DNA of 64,000 nt from positions 4,630,501 to 4,694,500 of the forward strand of contig NZ_CP095053.1 in NCBI RefSeq assembly GCF_022921095.1. The letters are read 5' to 3'. Positions 24,451-32,913 of this stretch are shown here, piece by piece. How positions within the stretch are numbered: the first letter of the stretch is position 1; the number at the start of each line of letters is the position of its first letter. Source of the stretch: Hymenobacter aerilatus (GTDB lineage: Bacteria; Bacteroidota; Bacteroidia; Cytophagales; Hymenobacteraceae). The position numbers and the translations under genes are program-made. A model generated the notes under the pieces. That model saw nothing but the letters and a program-made list of their open reading frames with translations, made no database searches and was not told where the DNA came from.

Positions 24451-24951
24451 CTAGGGCTCTAGACGCAGAAAGATGCCTTCGAGGTAGAAAATATTGTGCG
24501 GCCGTTCCTCGTCAAACTCTTCTTCTTCGTACTCATCCTCTTCCGACTCATCAGTATCGGAGGGAAGCTGCATAAACGAAATTTCTTCTTCCTCGTCGTC
24601 GTCCGGACCATTGGCGGGGTAGGTGCAGGCCAGCTTGAGGGCCACGCCGGGTAGGGGCACGGGGGGCACTTCGGAGGTATTGTATTCGAGTAGGCAAGGC
24701 CACTCCGTGACGGTGGCCAGGGCCTCGGCTACTTGCTCCTGCAAGGTCTCGGCCCGGTCGCCGGCCAGGCGCAGCAGCAGGTCCAGCGACTGAAACTGCA
24801 AGCCTAAATGAAAGAAATATAAGGTGTTATCAAAAAACGTGGTGGCCCATACCGTTACGTCGTTCGTGTTGTCGAACACGATGGCCGTAATTTCTACCTG
24901 CTCCACAAAAAAATCGGCGTTGTCCGCCAGGGCATCTATCAAGCGTTCCAT
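24451..24951 (-). CDS. Hypothetical protein with acidic C-terminal region
   Basis: No family recognised. The start at 24951 (MERLIDALADNADFFVEQVEI) is favoured over 24990 because the longer N-terminus is basic and unlike the rest. The 166-residue protein has an alpha/beta N-terminal half (TNDVTVWATTFFDNTLYF, LAGDRAETLQEQVAEALATV) and then two glutamate/aspartate-rich stretches (PDDDEEEEISF and a Glu/Asp run near 140-152) before the ending IFYLEGIFLRLEP. Cytoplasmic by appearance. It ends 59 bp downstream of the hemW stop on the same strand. Confidence 0.6.
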   Translation of the reverse strand: MERLIDALADNADFFVEQVEITAIVFDNTNDVTVWATTFFDNTLYFFHLGLQFQSLDLLLRLAGDRAETLQEQVAEALATVTEWPCLLEYNTSEVPPVPLPGVALKLACTYPANGPDDDEEEEISFMQLPSDTDESEEDEYEEEEFDEERPHNIFYLEGIFLRLEP

Positions 24952-25009
24952 TACTACAGATTTACGCCGAATTTCCCGAATTCGCTGCAATCAGCCGGGC
25001 ATCTTTGTG

Positions 25010-26140
25010 CTACTGAAACAGGGCCAGCGTGATATGATCGGCTAGCAGCTTGCCCTGGTCTGTGAGCGTGAGCACGTTGTGGTGCAGCGTAGCCCAGCCG
25101 TCGGCTTGCAACTGCCGGAGGTAGGGGCCGTGCTGGGCCGGCAGGTCTACCCCGAGCGTGTCGCGCAGATGGGCAAGGTCGCAGCCGCGGGCGGTGCGCA
25201 GGCTGGTCATCAGGTACTCGTTGGCGCGGTCTTGGGCCGAAAGGTGTTCTACAGTAGTAGGCACCTCGCCTTGCTCCAGCACCGCCGCCACGTAGCGGGC
25301 ATTGTTGGCTACGGTGTATTGGCGGGTGTGGCCATCAAAGGAGTGCGCGCTCGGTCCCAGCCCCAGGTAGGGCACGCCGCGCCAATAGGCCGAGTTGTGG
25401 CGCGACTCGCGGCCGGGCTGGCAGAAGTTGCTGATTTCGTACTGTTGATACCCGTGCCGCGCCATTTCCGTGAGTAGCAACTCAAATTGCCGGGCCACAA
25501 ACTCATCAGGTGGAGCCTGCATCGTGCCTTTTTTCAGGCGATGCCCGAACACGGTGCCCGGTTCGATGGTAAGCGCGTAGCACGACAAATGCGGTACGCC
25601 CAGCGCGAAGGCCGCGGCCATGTCCTGCTCCCACAGCGCATGGGTAGGAGCGGGCACACCATAAATCAGATCCACCGAAATATTCTCAAAACCTGCGTCC
25701 TGTGCTGCCCGCACGGCCTGGCCGGATTCCTGTGCCGAGTGGGCGCGGTTCATCAGGCGCAGGTGCGGCTCGTGAAAACTCTGCAACCCGATGCTGAGGC
25801 GGTTGATGGGCGAGGCCGCCAGCTCCCGCAGCTTAGCCGGCGTAAGGTCATCGGGATTAGCCTCCAACGTGATTTCTGCGTCGGGCGCTACCGTGAATTG
25901 CTGATGGATGGCCAAGAAAATCGTGTCCAACTCGGCGGCTGTCAGCAACGAGGGTGTACCTCCGCCGAAATAGATGGTAGTGAGGGTAGGAGCCGGGCCA
26001 AGGTAGGAGGCGCGCAGTTGTATTTCCTGCGTTAGGGCTTCCACAAAACGACTTTTCAGCACCATGGAGGTGCTAAAATGGAAGTCGCAGTAATGACAGG
26101 CCTGTTTGCAGAAAGGAATATGAAGGTAAAGGCCAGACAT
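25010..26140 (-). CDS. hemW: HemW-type radical SAM protein (coproporphyrinogen oxidase-like heme chaperone)
   Basis: The start is the ATG at 26140 (MSGLYLHIPFCKQAC), where homology begins; the longer frame runs through a palindromic repeat. The radical-SAM motif is C-x3-C-x2-C followed by D-F, the HemW signature; true HemN has a fourth cysteine at that place. Other features are IYFGGGTPSLL, EITLEANPDDLT, RLSIGLQSFHEPHLRLMNR, SVDLIYGVP and a C-terminal HemW domain (TSLRTARGCDL ... LLADHITLALF). HemW proteins bind heme and a 4Fe-4S cluster and deliver heme to membrane enzymes. 376 residues, normal length. Confidence 0.92.
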   Translation of the reverse strand: MSGLYLHIPFCKQACHYCDFHFSTSMVLKSRFVEALTQEIQLRASYLGPAPTLTTIYFGGGTPSLLTAAELDTIFLAIHQQFTVAPDAEITLEANPDDLTPAKLRELAASPINRLSIGLQSFHEPHLRLMNRAHSAQESGQAVRAAQDAGFENISVDLIYGVPAPTHALWEQDMAAAFALGVPHLSCYALTIEPGTVFGHRLKKGTMQAPPDEFVARQFELLLTEMARHGYQQYEISNFCQPGRESRHNSAYWRGVPYLGLGPSAHSFDGHTRQYTVANNARYVAAVLEQGEVPTTVEHLSAQDRANEYLMTSLRTARGCDLAHLRDTLGVDLPAQHGPYLRQLQADGWATLHHNVLTLTDQGKLLADHITLALFQ

Positions 26141-26152
26141 TGCTTGAGTTGT

Positions 26153-26364
26153 CAGTTTAGCAGTAAAGATACTATGGATGGCAGCAGAGCGGCCGGAGGT
26201 TTGTAGTAGAATAGATAGGCTGAACAGCGCCGCGTAGTGGTGCAAGAGTCGTTCGTATAGATCTTGCGCCGCTACGCGGCGCTGCTGCTTGACAAGCAAC
26301 AGCTTGCCTTGTGACAACGTTCGGACGCTCTGCCGTCCTCCGTAGTATCTTTACTGCTAAACTG
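26153..26364. repeat. 212-bp inverted repeat forming a mirrored divergent promoter region (hemW / BamA-like)
   Basis: A perfect 22-nt inverted repeat (CAGTTTAGCAGTAAAGATAC plus TA at 26153-26174; its complement at 26343-26364) is extended inward to about 40 bp with mismatches. A second inverted repeat (26225-26246 / 26263-26284, 20 of 22 matching) lies inside it. Each outer arm carries TATCTTTA pointing outward, a near-match to the -7 box, 31 bp before the BamA-like start and at the mirrored distance (23-30 bp) before hemW. The element therefore seems to provide both divergent promoters. Confidence 0.75.
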
Positions 26365-26383
26365 GCACCTCGCAACTCGACCA

Positions 26384-28246
26384 ATGTCCGCCCGTGTCCT
26401 CGTGTTCTGTCTATTAGGGTGGCTGCTGAGCAGCTGGCCAAGCACGGCATGGGCGCAGATGACGCCTACCCCACCCAACCAGCCGGGGTTGCAAACGCCA
26501 CCGTTACCTCCTAAAGCCACCCGCCCCGATACGACGGCCCAGCGTCGGATGCCGCGCAAAATTCCCCGGTTTGTGCGCCTGCGCACCGCCGATGCCGCCG
26601 ACCAAGCTGTGCTGCGCCGCTACCGCTACCGTACCACGGCTCCCGATTCGCTCGCGGCCCTGCGCACGGTGCGCGAGGTGGTACAAGCCCTGCAAGCCGG
26701 TGCCTACCTCACGGCCTCGGCTGATGGGCTGCACTGGTCGCGCGACACGCTGGTGGCCGACGTGTATGTGGGCGAGCAGTTTCGGTGGGCGCGCCTGCGC
26801 AACGGCAACCTCGGCGACGCCCTGCTTACCCGCGCTGGCTACCGGGAGCGGTTTTTCACGGGGCGCCCCTTTATGCCTGGTGAGTGGAGCCGCCTACAGG
26901 AGCATATCCTGGATGAAGCCGAAAACCAAGGCTACCCTTTCGCCACCGTGCGCCTCGACTCGGTGGAGCTGCGCGGCAACGAAGTAGAGGGACGAGTGGT
27001 GCTGGACCGCGGCCCGGTCATTGTCTTCGATTCGCTGGAAGTGATTGGGGCCACCAAAACGCGGCGTAATTTCCTGATTAAGTACCTGCAACTCTTCCCT
27101 AACCAACCCTATAGTCAGCAGCGGGTAGACGCCGCCGCCCAGCTATTGCGCCAGCTGCCCTACCTGCAAGTGAAGGCCGAGCCCGAGGTGCGCTTTGCCA
27201 GGGGTAGGGCGCGGGTGTACCTGCTGCTCGCCGACCGCTCAGCCAACCAGTTCGATGCCATTGTGGGGGTGCTTCCTAATCCCAACCCCACCGCTACCCA
27301 AAATCGCGTGCAGCTTACCGGTGATGTCACCATCAACCTGCGCAACATCAAGGGGGGCGGCAAGCAACTGGGGTTGCAGTGGCGCAAGGTAGATGCGGCC
27401 TCCCAACAGCTCGATGCGCAGTATGTGCACCCCAACTTCTTCGGCACGCCGCTGGAAGTAGCTGGTACCTTTAATCTGTATCGGCAAAACGATGCGTTCT
27501 TGACCATCCGGCCGCGCCTTCAAGTTACCTACCCCACGCCGCGGGCCGGGCGTCTCACGGTCTTCACCGAGTTGCGCAGCTCCCGCCTGCTCGATACGCT
27601 GCTGGACCGGCGCACCACCCTCCCCGAAAATATCGACTCCGAATATACCAACTACGGCCTCAGCTACACCTGGAATTCTTTAGATGACCTGTTATTTCCG
27701 CGCCGGGGCGTACTGTTGGCAGCGCAAGGCAACGTGGGCAACAAACGCATCAGCCGCAACCCCGAGCTGAACGAGGAGCTATACGCGGGGCTGGCCCTGC
27801 GCTCCACGCAGGTGGGCCTGAGCGGACGCGCCGAGCGCTACTACCGGGTAGGCCAGCAAGGCGTACTGCTCACGCGCGTGCATGGCGAAGCGTTGTTCAA
27901 CCAGCGCCTGTTCCTGAACGACCTGTTTCGGGTAGGCGGTTTGGCTACCCTACGGGGCTTCAACGAGTTCAACTTCTACGCCAGCCAGTATGCCGTGGGC
28001 ACCGCTGAGTTCCGGCAGTTCACGGGTAACGAGGCCTACGTGTTTCTGTTCGTGGACCAGGCCTATATCCGACGTGACCTTATCAATGATTTCCGGCAGG
28101 ACGCGCCCACGGGGCTAGGCGCTGGCTTGAGCTTCCGCACCGGCGCCGGGCTGTTTCAGTTTGTGTATTCAGTGGGCCGCACCCGCGGCCAATCTTTTTC
28201 TCTGAACGCCTCTAAGATTCATTTCGGCATCACGAGCCGGTTTTGA
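26384..28246 (+). CDS. BamA/TamA-family (Omp85) outer-membrane protein
   Basis: The 620-residue protein has a signal peptide (about 1-25, WPSTAWAQ), a Pro/Arg-rich segment, then POTRA-like repeats: LQEHILDEAENQGYPFATVRL with VELRGNEVEGRVVLDRGP, and IVFDSLEVIGATKTRRNFL with PYSQQRVDAAAQLLRQLPYL. A C-terminal barrel includes the Omp85 features GLGAGLSFRTGAGLFQFVYSVG and ends in ITSRF with a terminal Phe. Omp85 proteins insert or translocate proteins or lipids at the outer membrane. Two POTRA domains and the size suggest a TamA-like or specialised protein rather than the housekeeping BamA (usually five POTRAs). Its promoter lies in the 26153-26364 palindrome. Confidence 0.85.
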   Translation: MSARVLVFCLLGWLLSSWPSTAWAQMTPTPPNQPGLQTPPLPPKATRPDTTAQRRMPRKIPRFVRLRTADAADQAVLRRYRYRTTAPDSLAALRTVREVVQALQAGAYLTASADGLHWSRDTLVADVYVGEQFRWARLRNGNLGDALLTRAGYRERFFTGRPFMPGEWSRLQEHILDEAENQGYPFATVRLDSVELRGNEVEGRVVLDRGPVIVFDSLEVIGATKTRRNFLIKYLQLFPNQPYSQQRVDAAAQLLRQLPYLQVKAEPEVRFARGRARVYLLLADRSANQFDAIVGVLPNPNPTATQNRVQLTGDVTINLRNIKGGGKQLGLQWRKVDAASQQLDAQYVHPNFFGTPLEVAGTFNLYRQNDAFLTIRPRLQVTYPTPRAGRLTVFTELRSSRLLDTLLDRRTTLPENIDSEYTNYGLSYTWNSLDDLLFPRRGVLLAAQGNVGNKRISRNPELNEELYAGLALRSTQVGLSGRAERYYRVGQQGVLLTRVHGEALFNQRLFLNDLFRVGGLATLRGFNEFNFYASQYAVGTAEFRQFTGNEAYVFLFVDQAYIRRDLINDFRQDAPTGLGAGLSFRTGAGLFQFVYSVGRTRGQSFSLNASKIHFGITSRF

Positions 28247-28343
28247 TGACGAGTAAGTAAAAAATAATGATTTGATAATCAGTTACTCAGTAATTAATTA
28301 TAGGTTTTTGTAACTGTAAAAGGTGTTTTATCGATAAAATTCC

Positions 28344-28351
28344 TACATTTG
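28344..28351 (+). promoter_or_regulatory. -7 box of the initiator tRNA gene
   Basis: TACATTTG matches TAnnTTTG and ends 13 bp before the tRNA 5' end. No good TTTG at the usual -33 distance is present, so the call rests on the -7 element and position. Confidence 0.55.
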
Positions 28352-28364
28352 CATCACCAAACAG

Positions 28365-28437
<73 letters not shown>

Positions 28438-28446
28438 CCTCGAAGA

Positions 28447-28490
28447 AAAGGCCAAATGATTCAATAGAATCGTTTGGCCTTTTTCTTTAT
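28447..28490 (+). terminator. Rho-independent terminator of the tRNA gene
   Basis: AAAGGCCAAATGATT pairs, with one mismatch region, to AATCGTTTGGCCTTT over a short loop, followed by TTCTTTATTT. It begins about 9 bp after the tRNA end. Confidence 0.85.
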
Positions 28491-28580
28491 TTCCGTTACT
28501 TGCCTGTAGCCCTGCCAAGCACGGCAGGAAACTATTCGGACGAAATAGGGTTTTTACAGGCGTCTTATCTCATCACCTAT

Positions 28581-28853
28581 ATGTCACACGAAGTAGCTAA
28601 CCTGGATATGGCCGCGGCCACCCGGCACCTGCCGGTCGTGCACTATGCGTATTGCACCGATGCTTCTGACCGTCCCCTCAACCACCGCGGCGACTGGCCC
28701 GAAGAGGGTAAACTATATCCCGTGCGCGTGGTGCCCAGCCGCCTGGAAGGTATGGAACTGGTGCACGTGCTGACGTTTGAGGGCGAAGCCCCCTACTACA
28801 ATGCCTTCGGGCCACAGCGCTTTGCCGTGGTAGCCGAGGTATGGCTGAACTAA
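28581..28853 (+). CDS. Small hypothetical protein, 90 residues
   Basis: The ATG at 28581 (MSHEVANLDMAAATRHLPVV) is used because the long open frame upstream runs through the tRNA gene and its terminator. The protein has a compact mixed composition with YAYCTDASDRPLNHRGDWPEEGKLYPV and EGEAPYYNAFGPQRFAVVAEVWLN. No signal peptide or membrane segment. I do not recognise the family; the short Gly/Pro-rich turn pattern fits a small beta-rich domain. Convergent with the pentapeptide-repeat gene, 8 bp apart. Confidence 0.65.
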   Translation: MSHEVANLDMAAATRHLPVVHYAYCTDASDRPLNHRGDWPEEGKLYPVRVVPSRLEGMELVHVLTFEGEAPYYNAFGPQRFAVVAEVWLN

Positions 28854-28861
28854 ACCGGCCC

Positions 28862-29455
28862 TTACTCTATCACCAAGTCATACTTAGCAACCAGCCCCAC
28901 TAGCCCCGCCACCGTGAAGCGGGCCCCGCGCAACGGGTTGTGCTCTGGGTCGATAATGAAGTCGGTGGCAGTCGTGAAATCGGCACCGTTGAGCTGTGTG
29001 TGGTGAAAGACGGTCCGACTGAGGGCAGTGTGCGCAAAAGCAGCGTTGCTGAGGTCGGCCTGGGTGAAGTCGGCTTCGGTGCAGGAGCAGTGGCGGAAGG
29101 AGGTGCCTCGCATCTTCTTGCCGGCAAAGCTGGCGTAGTGCAGCTGGCATTGCTCAAAATCGACTCTGAATAGCATATCTTGGCAGGTGGCAAATTGTAC
29201 GCCTGTAAGCTTACACTCCGCAAACGCTACCCCCTGCAGACCCACACCGTTGAGGGTAGCCAGCGTGAAGTTGCACCGCTCGAAGCGACAATCGATGAAG
29301 CGCTTGTGGCGCAAATCTGCCTCCGCAAAATTACAGTCGACAAATAAACACTGCTCCCACTCGGTATCTGTCCGGAGCTGATCTGCTGTCCAACGCGCAA
29401 AGGTATTTTCGGGTAGGTAAACGGTAGGGCTCTTAGAGGCTGGGGATTTCTTCAT
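28862..29455 (-). CDS. Pentapeptide-repeat protein
   Basis: The start is put at 29455 (MKKSPASKSPTVYLPENTF); upstream codons in the same frame look non-coding. Residues about 30-165 are pentapeptide repeats of the A(D/N)LxX type: CLFVDCNFAEADLRHKRFIDC, CNFTLATLNGVGLQ, CSCTEADFTQADLSNAAFAHT. These fold into a right-handed quadrilateral beta-helix. Functions range from DNA mimicry (gyrase protection) to unknown scaffolds; nothing here decides. The 197-residue protein has no signal peptide. Several cysteines occupy repeat positions, more than is usual. Confidence 0.85.
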   Translation of the reverse strand: MKKSPASKSPTVYLPENTFARWTADQLRTDTEWEQCLFVDCNFAEADLRHKRFIDCRFERCNFTLATLNGVGLQGVAFAECKLTGVQFATCQDMLFRVDFEQCQLHYASFAGKKMRGTSFRHCSCTEADFTQADLSNAAFAHTALSRTVFHHTQLNGADFTTATDFIIDPEHNPLRGARFTVAGLVGLVAKYDLVIE

Positions 29456-29564
29456 AGGGCGAAGAAACAAAACTAGTGGGGTAGGGGCCAACATCCGTTT
29501 GCGACTATATTTCGTTTGTGTTAACAAACCCTGTCTCAGCTCCCTACCTCTATCTTTCCTCCCC

Positions 29565-30011
29565 ATGCCTCATCTTCCTTTATTTGCGTTAGCGCTGCTG
29601 GCCGCCGCGCCCAACGCGCCATCAATCGTTGGCTCTGCTACTACCTTTGCTGCTTACCAGCAAAACCCGGCCGAAACACAGTTTAACCGATTAGGGTCGG
29701 ATATGATGGCTGTGGTACAACGGGCCTTATCAGCGCCTACTGATGCTGAGGCCATTGCTATTCTGGAGAAAGAAGGAGCGCCATTGCGCGAGCGGGCACA
29801 GCAGTTGCGTCCTACCTATGCGCAATGGATGGCAGGACGTAGCCCACGCGAAACAGCCGGCGTGCGAGCTCGTCTGCAAAACTCCAGCTTTGCTACCTAT
29901 TTCGGCACTCTCGAAACGGACCCCCAGCTAAACAATAGACTGCGCGGTAATTCAAAGCTAAACCAAGCTGTGAAAAGCCTGCTCAATACGCTGGATATGC
30001 GGGCGAAGTAG
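29565..30011 (+). CDS. Secreted hypothetical protein, 148 residues
   Basis: The ATG at 29565 begins a signal-peptide-like stretch (MPHLPLFALALLAAAPNAPS); the longer frame from 29499 overlaps the upstream region. The mature part is helical: NPAETQFNRLGSDMMAVVQRA, TDAEAIAILEKEGAPLRERAQQLR, SKLNQAVKSLLNTLDMR. No recognised family. A TATCTTTC word 7 bp before the ATG resembles a -7 box but is too close. Divergent from the pentapeptide gene; followed by a family-A palindrome. Confidence 0.6.
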   Translation: MPHLPLFALALLAAAPNAPSIVGSATTFAAYQQNPAETQFNRLGSDMMAVVQRALSAPTDAEAIAILEKEGAPLRERAQQLRPTYAQWMAGRSPRETAGVRARLQNSSFATYFGTLETDPQLNNRLRGNSKLNQAVKSLLNTLDMRAK

Positions 30012-30043
30012 AAGTAATCTGGCACTATGTCATCTGTAGCCCA

Positions 30044-30165
30044 TTTGTCATCCTGAGCTTGCGAAGGACCTTATGCCAGTTGAACGGGGCATTGATACAC
30101 TTGTCGTTCTTGCGTGAGAAGATCCTTCGGCACTAGCTTGATGCGCGGAATATTCAGGATGACAA
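30044..30165. repeat. Degenerate palindromic repeat unit (family A)
   Basis: The forward end TTTGTCATCCTGAGCTTGCG starts at 30044. The reverse end (TATTCAGGATGACAA) closes at 30165 and still contains the GCTTGATGCGCGGAAT insert seen in the units at 19732-19960. The arms have diverged, so this copy looks old. It lies between two convergent genes. Confidence 0.78.
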
Positions 30166-30176
30166 GTAGGGTAAAA

Positions 30177-32711
30177 TCACAGCCGGAACTGAAAGCTGAC
30201 TTTCGCGCCGAAGTTGCGGGCGCCGGGGGAGTTGCGGTAGGTGAGGCGGTGAATAAAATCGACTCGTACTACCTTGAAGATATTCTCTACACCATAGCCT
30301 AGCTCGGCGTAAGGCGCGCGTCCCAGGGCCTGGAAGGTAGGCAGCGGCTCGCCTACTTGATTTTCGGTGGGGTTGATAGCGCGGTTGGCCTCGCTGATGC
30401 CGCCATACAGCACATTGCCAGTTACCAACAGGCGCCAGTTTAGCTTGCGCAGCAGCGGCACGCTGTTGATGAGAAAACCATCCAGATGGTTTTCGAGCTG
30501 AAGCGCCACATATTTGTCGCTCACAAACTCAAAATAGCGCATCAGGTTATAAGCGCCGGAGTTATAAAACGGCGTTTGGTTGCCGAGGTGGTTCTTGAGC
30601 AGGGGGTAGGGCACCGTGCTCGGAACATAACCCGCATCCAAAATATAGTCGGTGCGGCCAAGCTGACCGAGCTTCACGCTCTGCGTTACCAGCAGGTTCA
30701 GCTTTTGGTACTTAAAATCGCTGCCCAGTACGTTGTTGAGCCCCACCGTGTAGCGGAGTGTAACTACCGGCCAGCGCATCAGCCCAATGGCATAACGGCG
30801 GTTTTGGTTCTGGCTCTGCACCAGTACCTGGTCGCGGGCGTAGCGCGACTCCACCACAATTTCTGATAGCGTAAAATTATCGTCGGTAGGAGCGCCGGGG
30901 GCGGGTACATCGGTGTAGTAGGCAAAAGGGTAGAGCGGCCGAAACTGCTGGTGGCGCAGCGTCACCTTCTGCGTGAAGCCCCGGAACAGATCGCTTTGCA
31001 GCGACAGGCTGCTCAGTTCGCGCAGCAGTGGCCGACTGCTGCGAATGTTGCCCAGACGGGCCGAGGCCTCAAACAACGGGTTTTCCAGCGCGTACGCGTT
31101 GTCGAGTAGGGCTATTTGCTCAATATCGTGCCGGCGCTCTACGGTGGCTACCGTCCAGGTGCGGCGGTCCAGAATGCGGCTCCCCTGTACGCCGTACTTC
31201 ACACGACCGTCGCGGGTACCGTAGGCCAGGTAGGCGCGCAGCAACCAATTGCGGCTGATAGCGGGGGTAGTCCGAAAGCCGAACTGAAAACGGTGCCCCT
31301 CAATACTATTAAAGGCATAGGTGCTCAGCACGGGCCCCAGGTCCAACTTGCCCGCCCGGTAGTAGCCGTTCACGGCAATGTCCATGATATCGAGCACGGT
31401 GCGCACTTCAGGTAGGCGCTGCACCGAGTCGAGGGTAGCAAAGGTGCCTTGCTCACGGGCCGTGAGGGTATCGGGGCGGTTGGCCTCCCAAAAGCCGGGC
31501 GGAGTTTCGTAGGCGCTGGCTAGCGTCTCGATGGGGAGGTTGTAGAACTCGGCCGGGCGGTCTTGGTTCACCACAAAATCGGAGTTAATGGTAGTGAACT
31601 CGGCCCGAAAAGCCGGACTTTTCTTGAGCGGCTTCACGCCCAGCTCCACGTGCGTACGGCGCGGTAGGCCCGGCCCGGCCGAGGAGGCCACCATGTCCTG
31701 CTGCACCACAATGTTATCGGCAAAGTTGAGGTTCACGGAGGAGCTCACCTTCAAATCAACTCGGCGCAGTGCGTAGGTTTCGGCATTAATCCAGATCAGT
31801 CCCGTAAAGGCCAAGTCTGCCGGACGGCGTGGCTCTACGGCAATACGGTAGCAGTAATCGGAACCCAGGAATACCGAGTCTTGCAGCTCGTATTCGTAGG
31901 TGAATTTCCAGCCGTCGGCTATGGGCGAAATGAAATCTTTGCCCAGCAGTTGCTGCCAGTTGCGGTAAAAATCCCAGTCCTGAAACGAGGTGCCCATAAT
32001 CTGCGACAGCACCGAGCCCTCGCGCGGGGCCAGACCATGCATCTGCGTATGGCGGATTTCCTCGCGGGTCAGGCGCGGTTGCGACTGCACGTAGAAGCGC
32101 GAAATGGCCTCGGAGGCGAAAATAGGTAGGGCTACTCGCCCATTGGTCGTGTCGCCCAACGCACCTAGGCTATCGGCCACGTCCTGAATCTGTTGAAACA
32201 GGCTACCCTCCTCCGGGTCGCGGGGCATATTAGCCAGAAACACTTGGAGGCGGTTGTAGCTGTCGAAATCGTAGGTTTTGAGGCTGCGCTTGTTGTTCTC
32301 GTTTTTGTGTGCCTGCACCAGCCGCAAAATCCGGTAGGCCGGGTTCTCGACCTCGCCGGGCGGGCGTATGGTTACCTCACCTAGCGTGAAACCGCCTCCG
32401 CCACCTAAGGCAAAGTTGATGGTTTGCGTAGGCTGAGTACCTACGGCTTTCTTGAGCGGAGTGAAGCCCAGCGCCGAAGCACCCAGCGAATCGACGGGTT
32501 GTGCCACGGTGAGCGTGAAACGGCCGTTTTCATCGGCCGTAGTGCCCTGGCTGGAGCCCGGCACAAACACGGAAGCGAAGGGTACCGCCTTGCCCGATTT
32601 GGCTTCCGTAATGCGGCCGGCAAAGCGCACTTGCTGCCCCACCGCCGATAATGTGCTCAGAATCAGCAGCAGCCCTACCAGAAAATACGCACGCGGCTGC
32701 CGCAAAAACAT
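30177..32711 (-). CDS. DUF5686 outer-membrane protein with carboxypeptidase-like regulatory domain
   Basis: The 844-residue protein has a signal peptide (about 1-25, SAVGQQ), then a carboxypeptidase-regulatory-like/CNA-B domain (about 28-100: FAGRITEAKSGKAVPFASVFV, GTTADENGRFTLTV), as at the N-terminus of SusC-like proteins. The long remainder matches the DUF5686 family of Bacteroidota: YDFDSYNRLQVF, RLTREEIRHTQ, then many beta strands ending NFGAKVSFQFRL with a terminal aromatic-containing strand. Probably a large outer-membrane barrel; substrate unknown. Divergent from the transglutaminase gene. Confidence 0.82.
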   Translation of the reverse strand: MFLRQPRAYFLVGLLLILSTLSAVGQQVRFAGRITEAKSGKAVPFASVFVPGSSQGTTADENGRFTLTVAQPVDSLGASALGFTPLKKAVGTQPTQTINFALGGGGGFTLGEVTIRPPGEVENPAYRILRLVQAHKNENNKRSLKTYDFDSYNRLQVFLANMPRDPEEGSLFQQIQDVADSLGALGDTTNGRVALPIFASEAISRFYVQSQPRLTREEIRHTQMHGLAPREGSVLSQIMGTSFQDWDFYRNWQQLLGKDFISPIADGWKFTYEYELQDSVFLGSDYCYRIAVEPRRPADLAFTGLIWINAETYALRRVDLKVSSSVNLNFADNIVVQQDMVASSAGPGLPRRTHVELGVKPLKKSPAFRAEFTTINSDFVVNQDRPAEFYNLPIETLASAYETPPGFWEANRPDTLTAREQGTFATLDSVQRLPEVRTVLDIMDIAVNGYYRAGKLDLGPVLSTYAFNSIEGHRFQFGFRTTPAISRNWLLRAYLAYGTRDGRVKYGVQGSRILDRRTWTVATVERRHDIEQIALLDNAYALENPLFEASARLGNIRSSRPLLRELSSLSLQSDLFRGFTQKVTLRHQQFRPLYPFAYYTDVPAPGAPTDDNFTLSEIVVESRYARDQVLVQSQNQNRRYAIGLMRWPVVTLRYTVGLNNVLGSDFKYQKLNLLVTQSVKLGQLGRTDYILDAGYVPSTVPYPLLKNHLGNQTPFYNSGAYNLMRYFEFVSDKYVALQLENHLDGFLINSVPLLRKLNWRLLVTGNVLYGGISEANRAINPTENQVGEPLPTFQALGRAPYAELGYGVENIFKVVRVDFIHRLTYRNSPGARNFGAKVSFQFRL

Positions 32712-32855
32712 AGAGAAGAAGTAAGAAAAGTTGCCCGTTTCCCTTTACTGACGGGCGGAGTTAAAGTTACGGTATTGTTGACAGGCAATTGCCAGCGCTG
32801 CCAGGAAAGCGCTTCGGAACCAGCTACTTTGCCAAACGCCGCGGCTATTTGCGCG

Positions 32856-32863
32856 TATCTTTG
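32856..32863 (+). promoter_or_regulatory. -7 box for the transglutaminase-like gene
   Basis: TATCTTTG matches the TAnnTTTG consensus, 50 bp before the GTG start at 32914. A TTTG at 32828-32831 is the nearest -33 candidate (24-nt spacer, slightly long). Confidence 0.5.
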
Positions 32864-32913
32864 CCAAGGATGGTCGTCGGCCGTATCTTTTATACCTTAG
32901 AATTCAGTATTAC

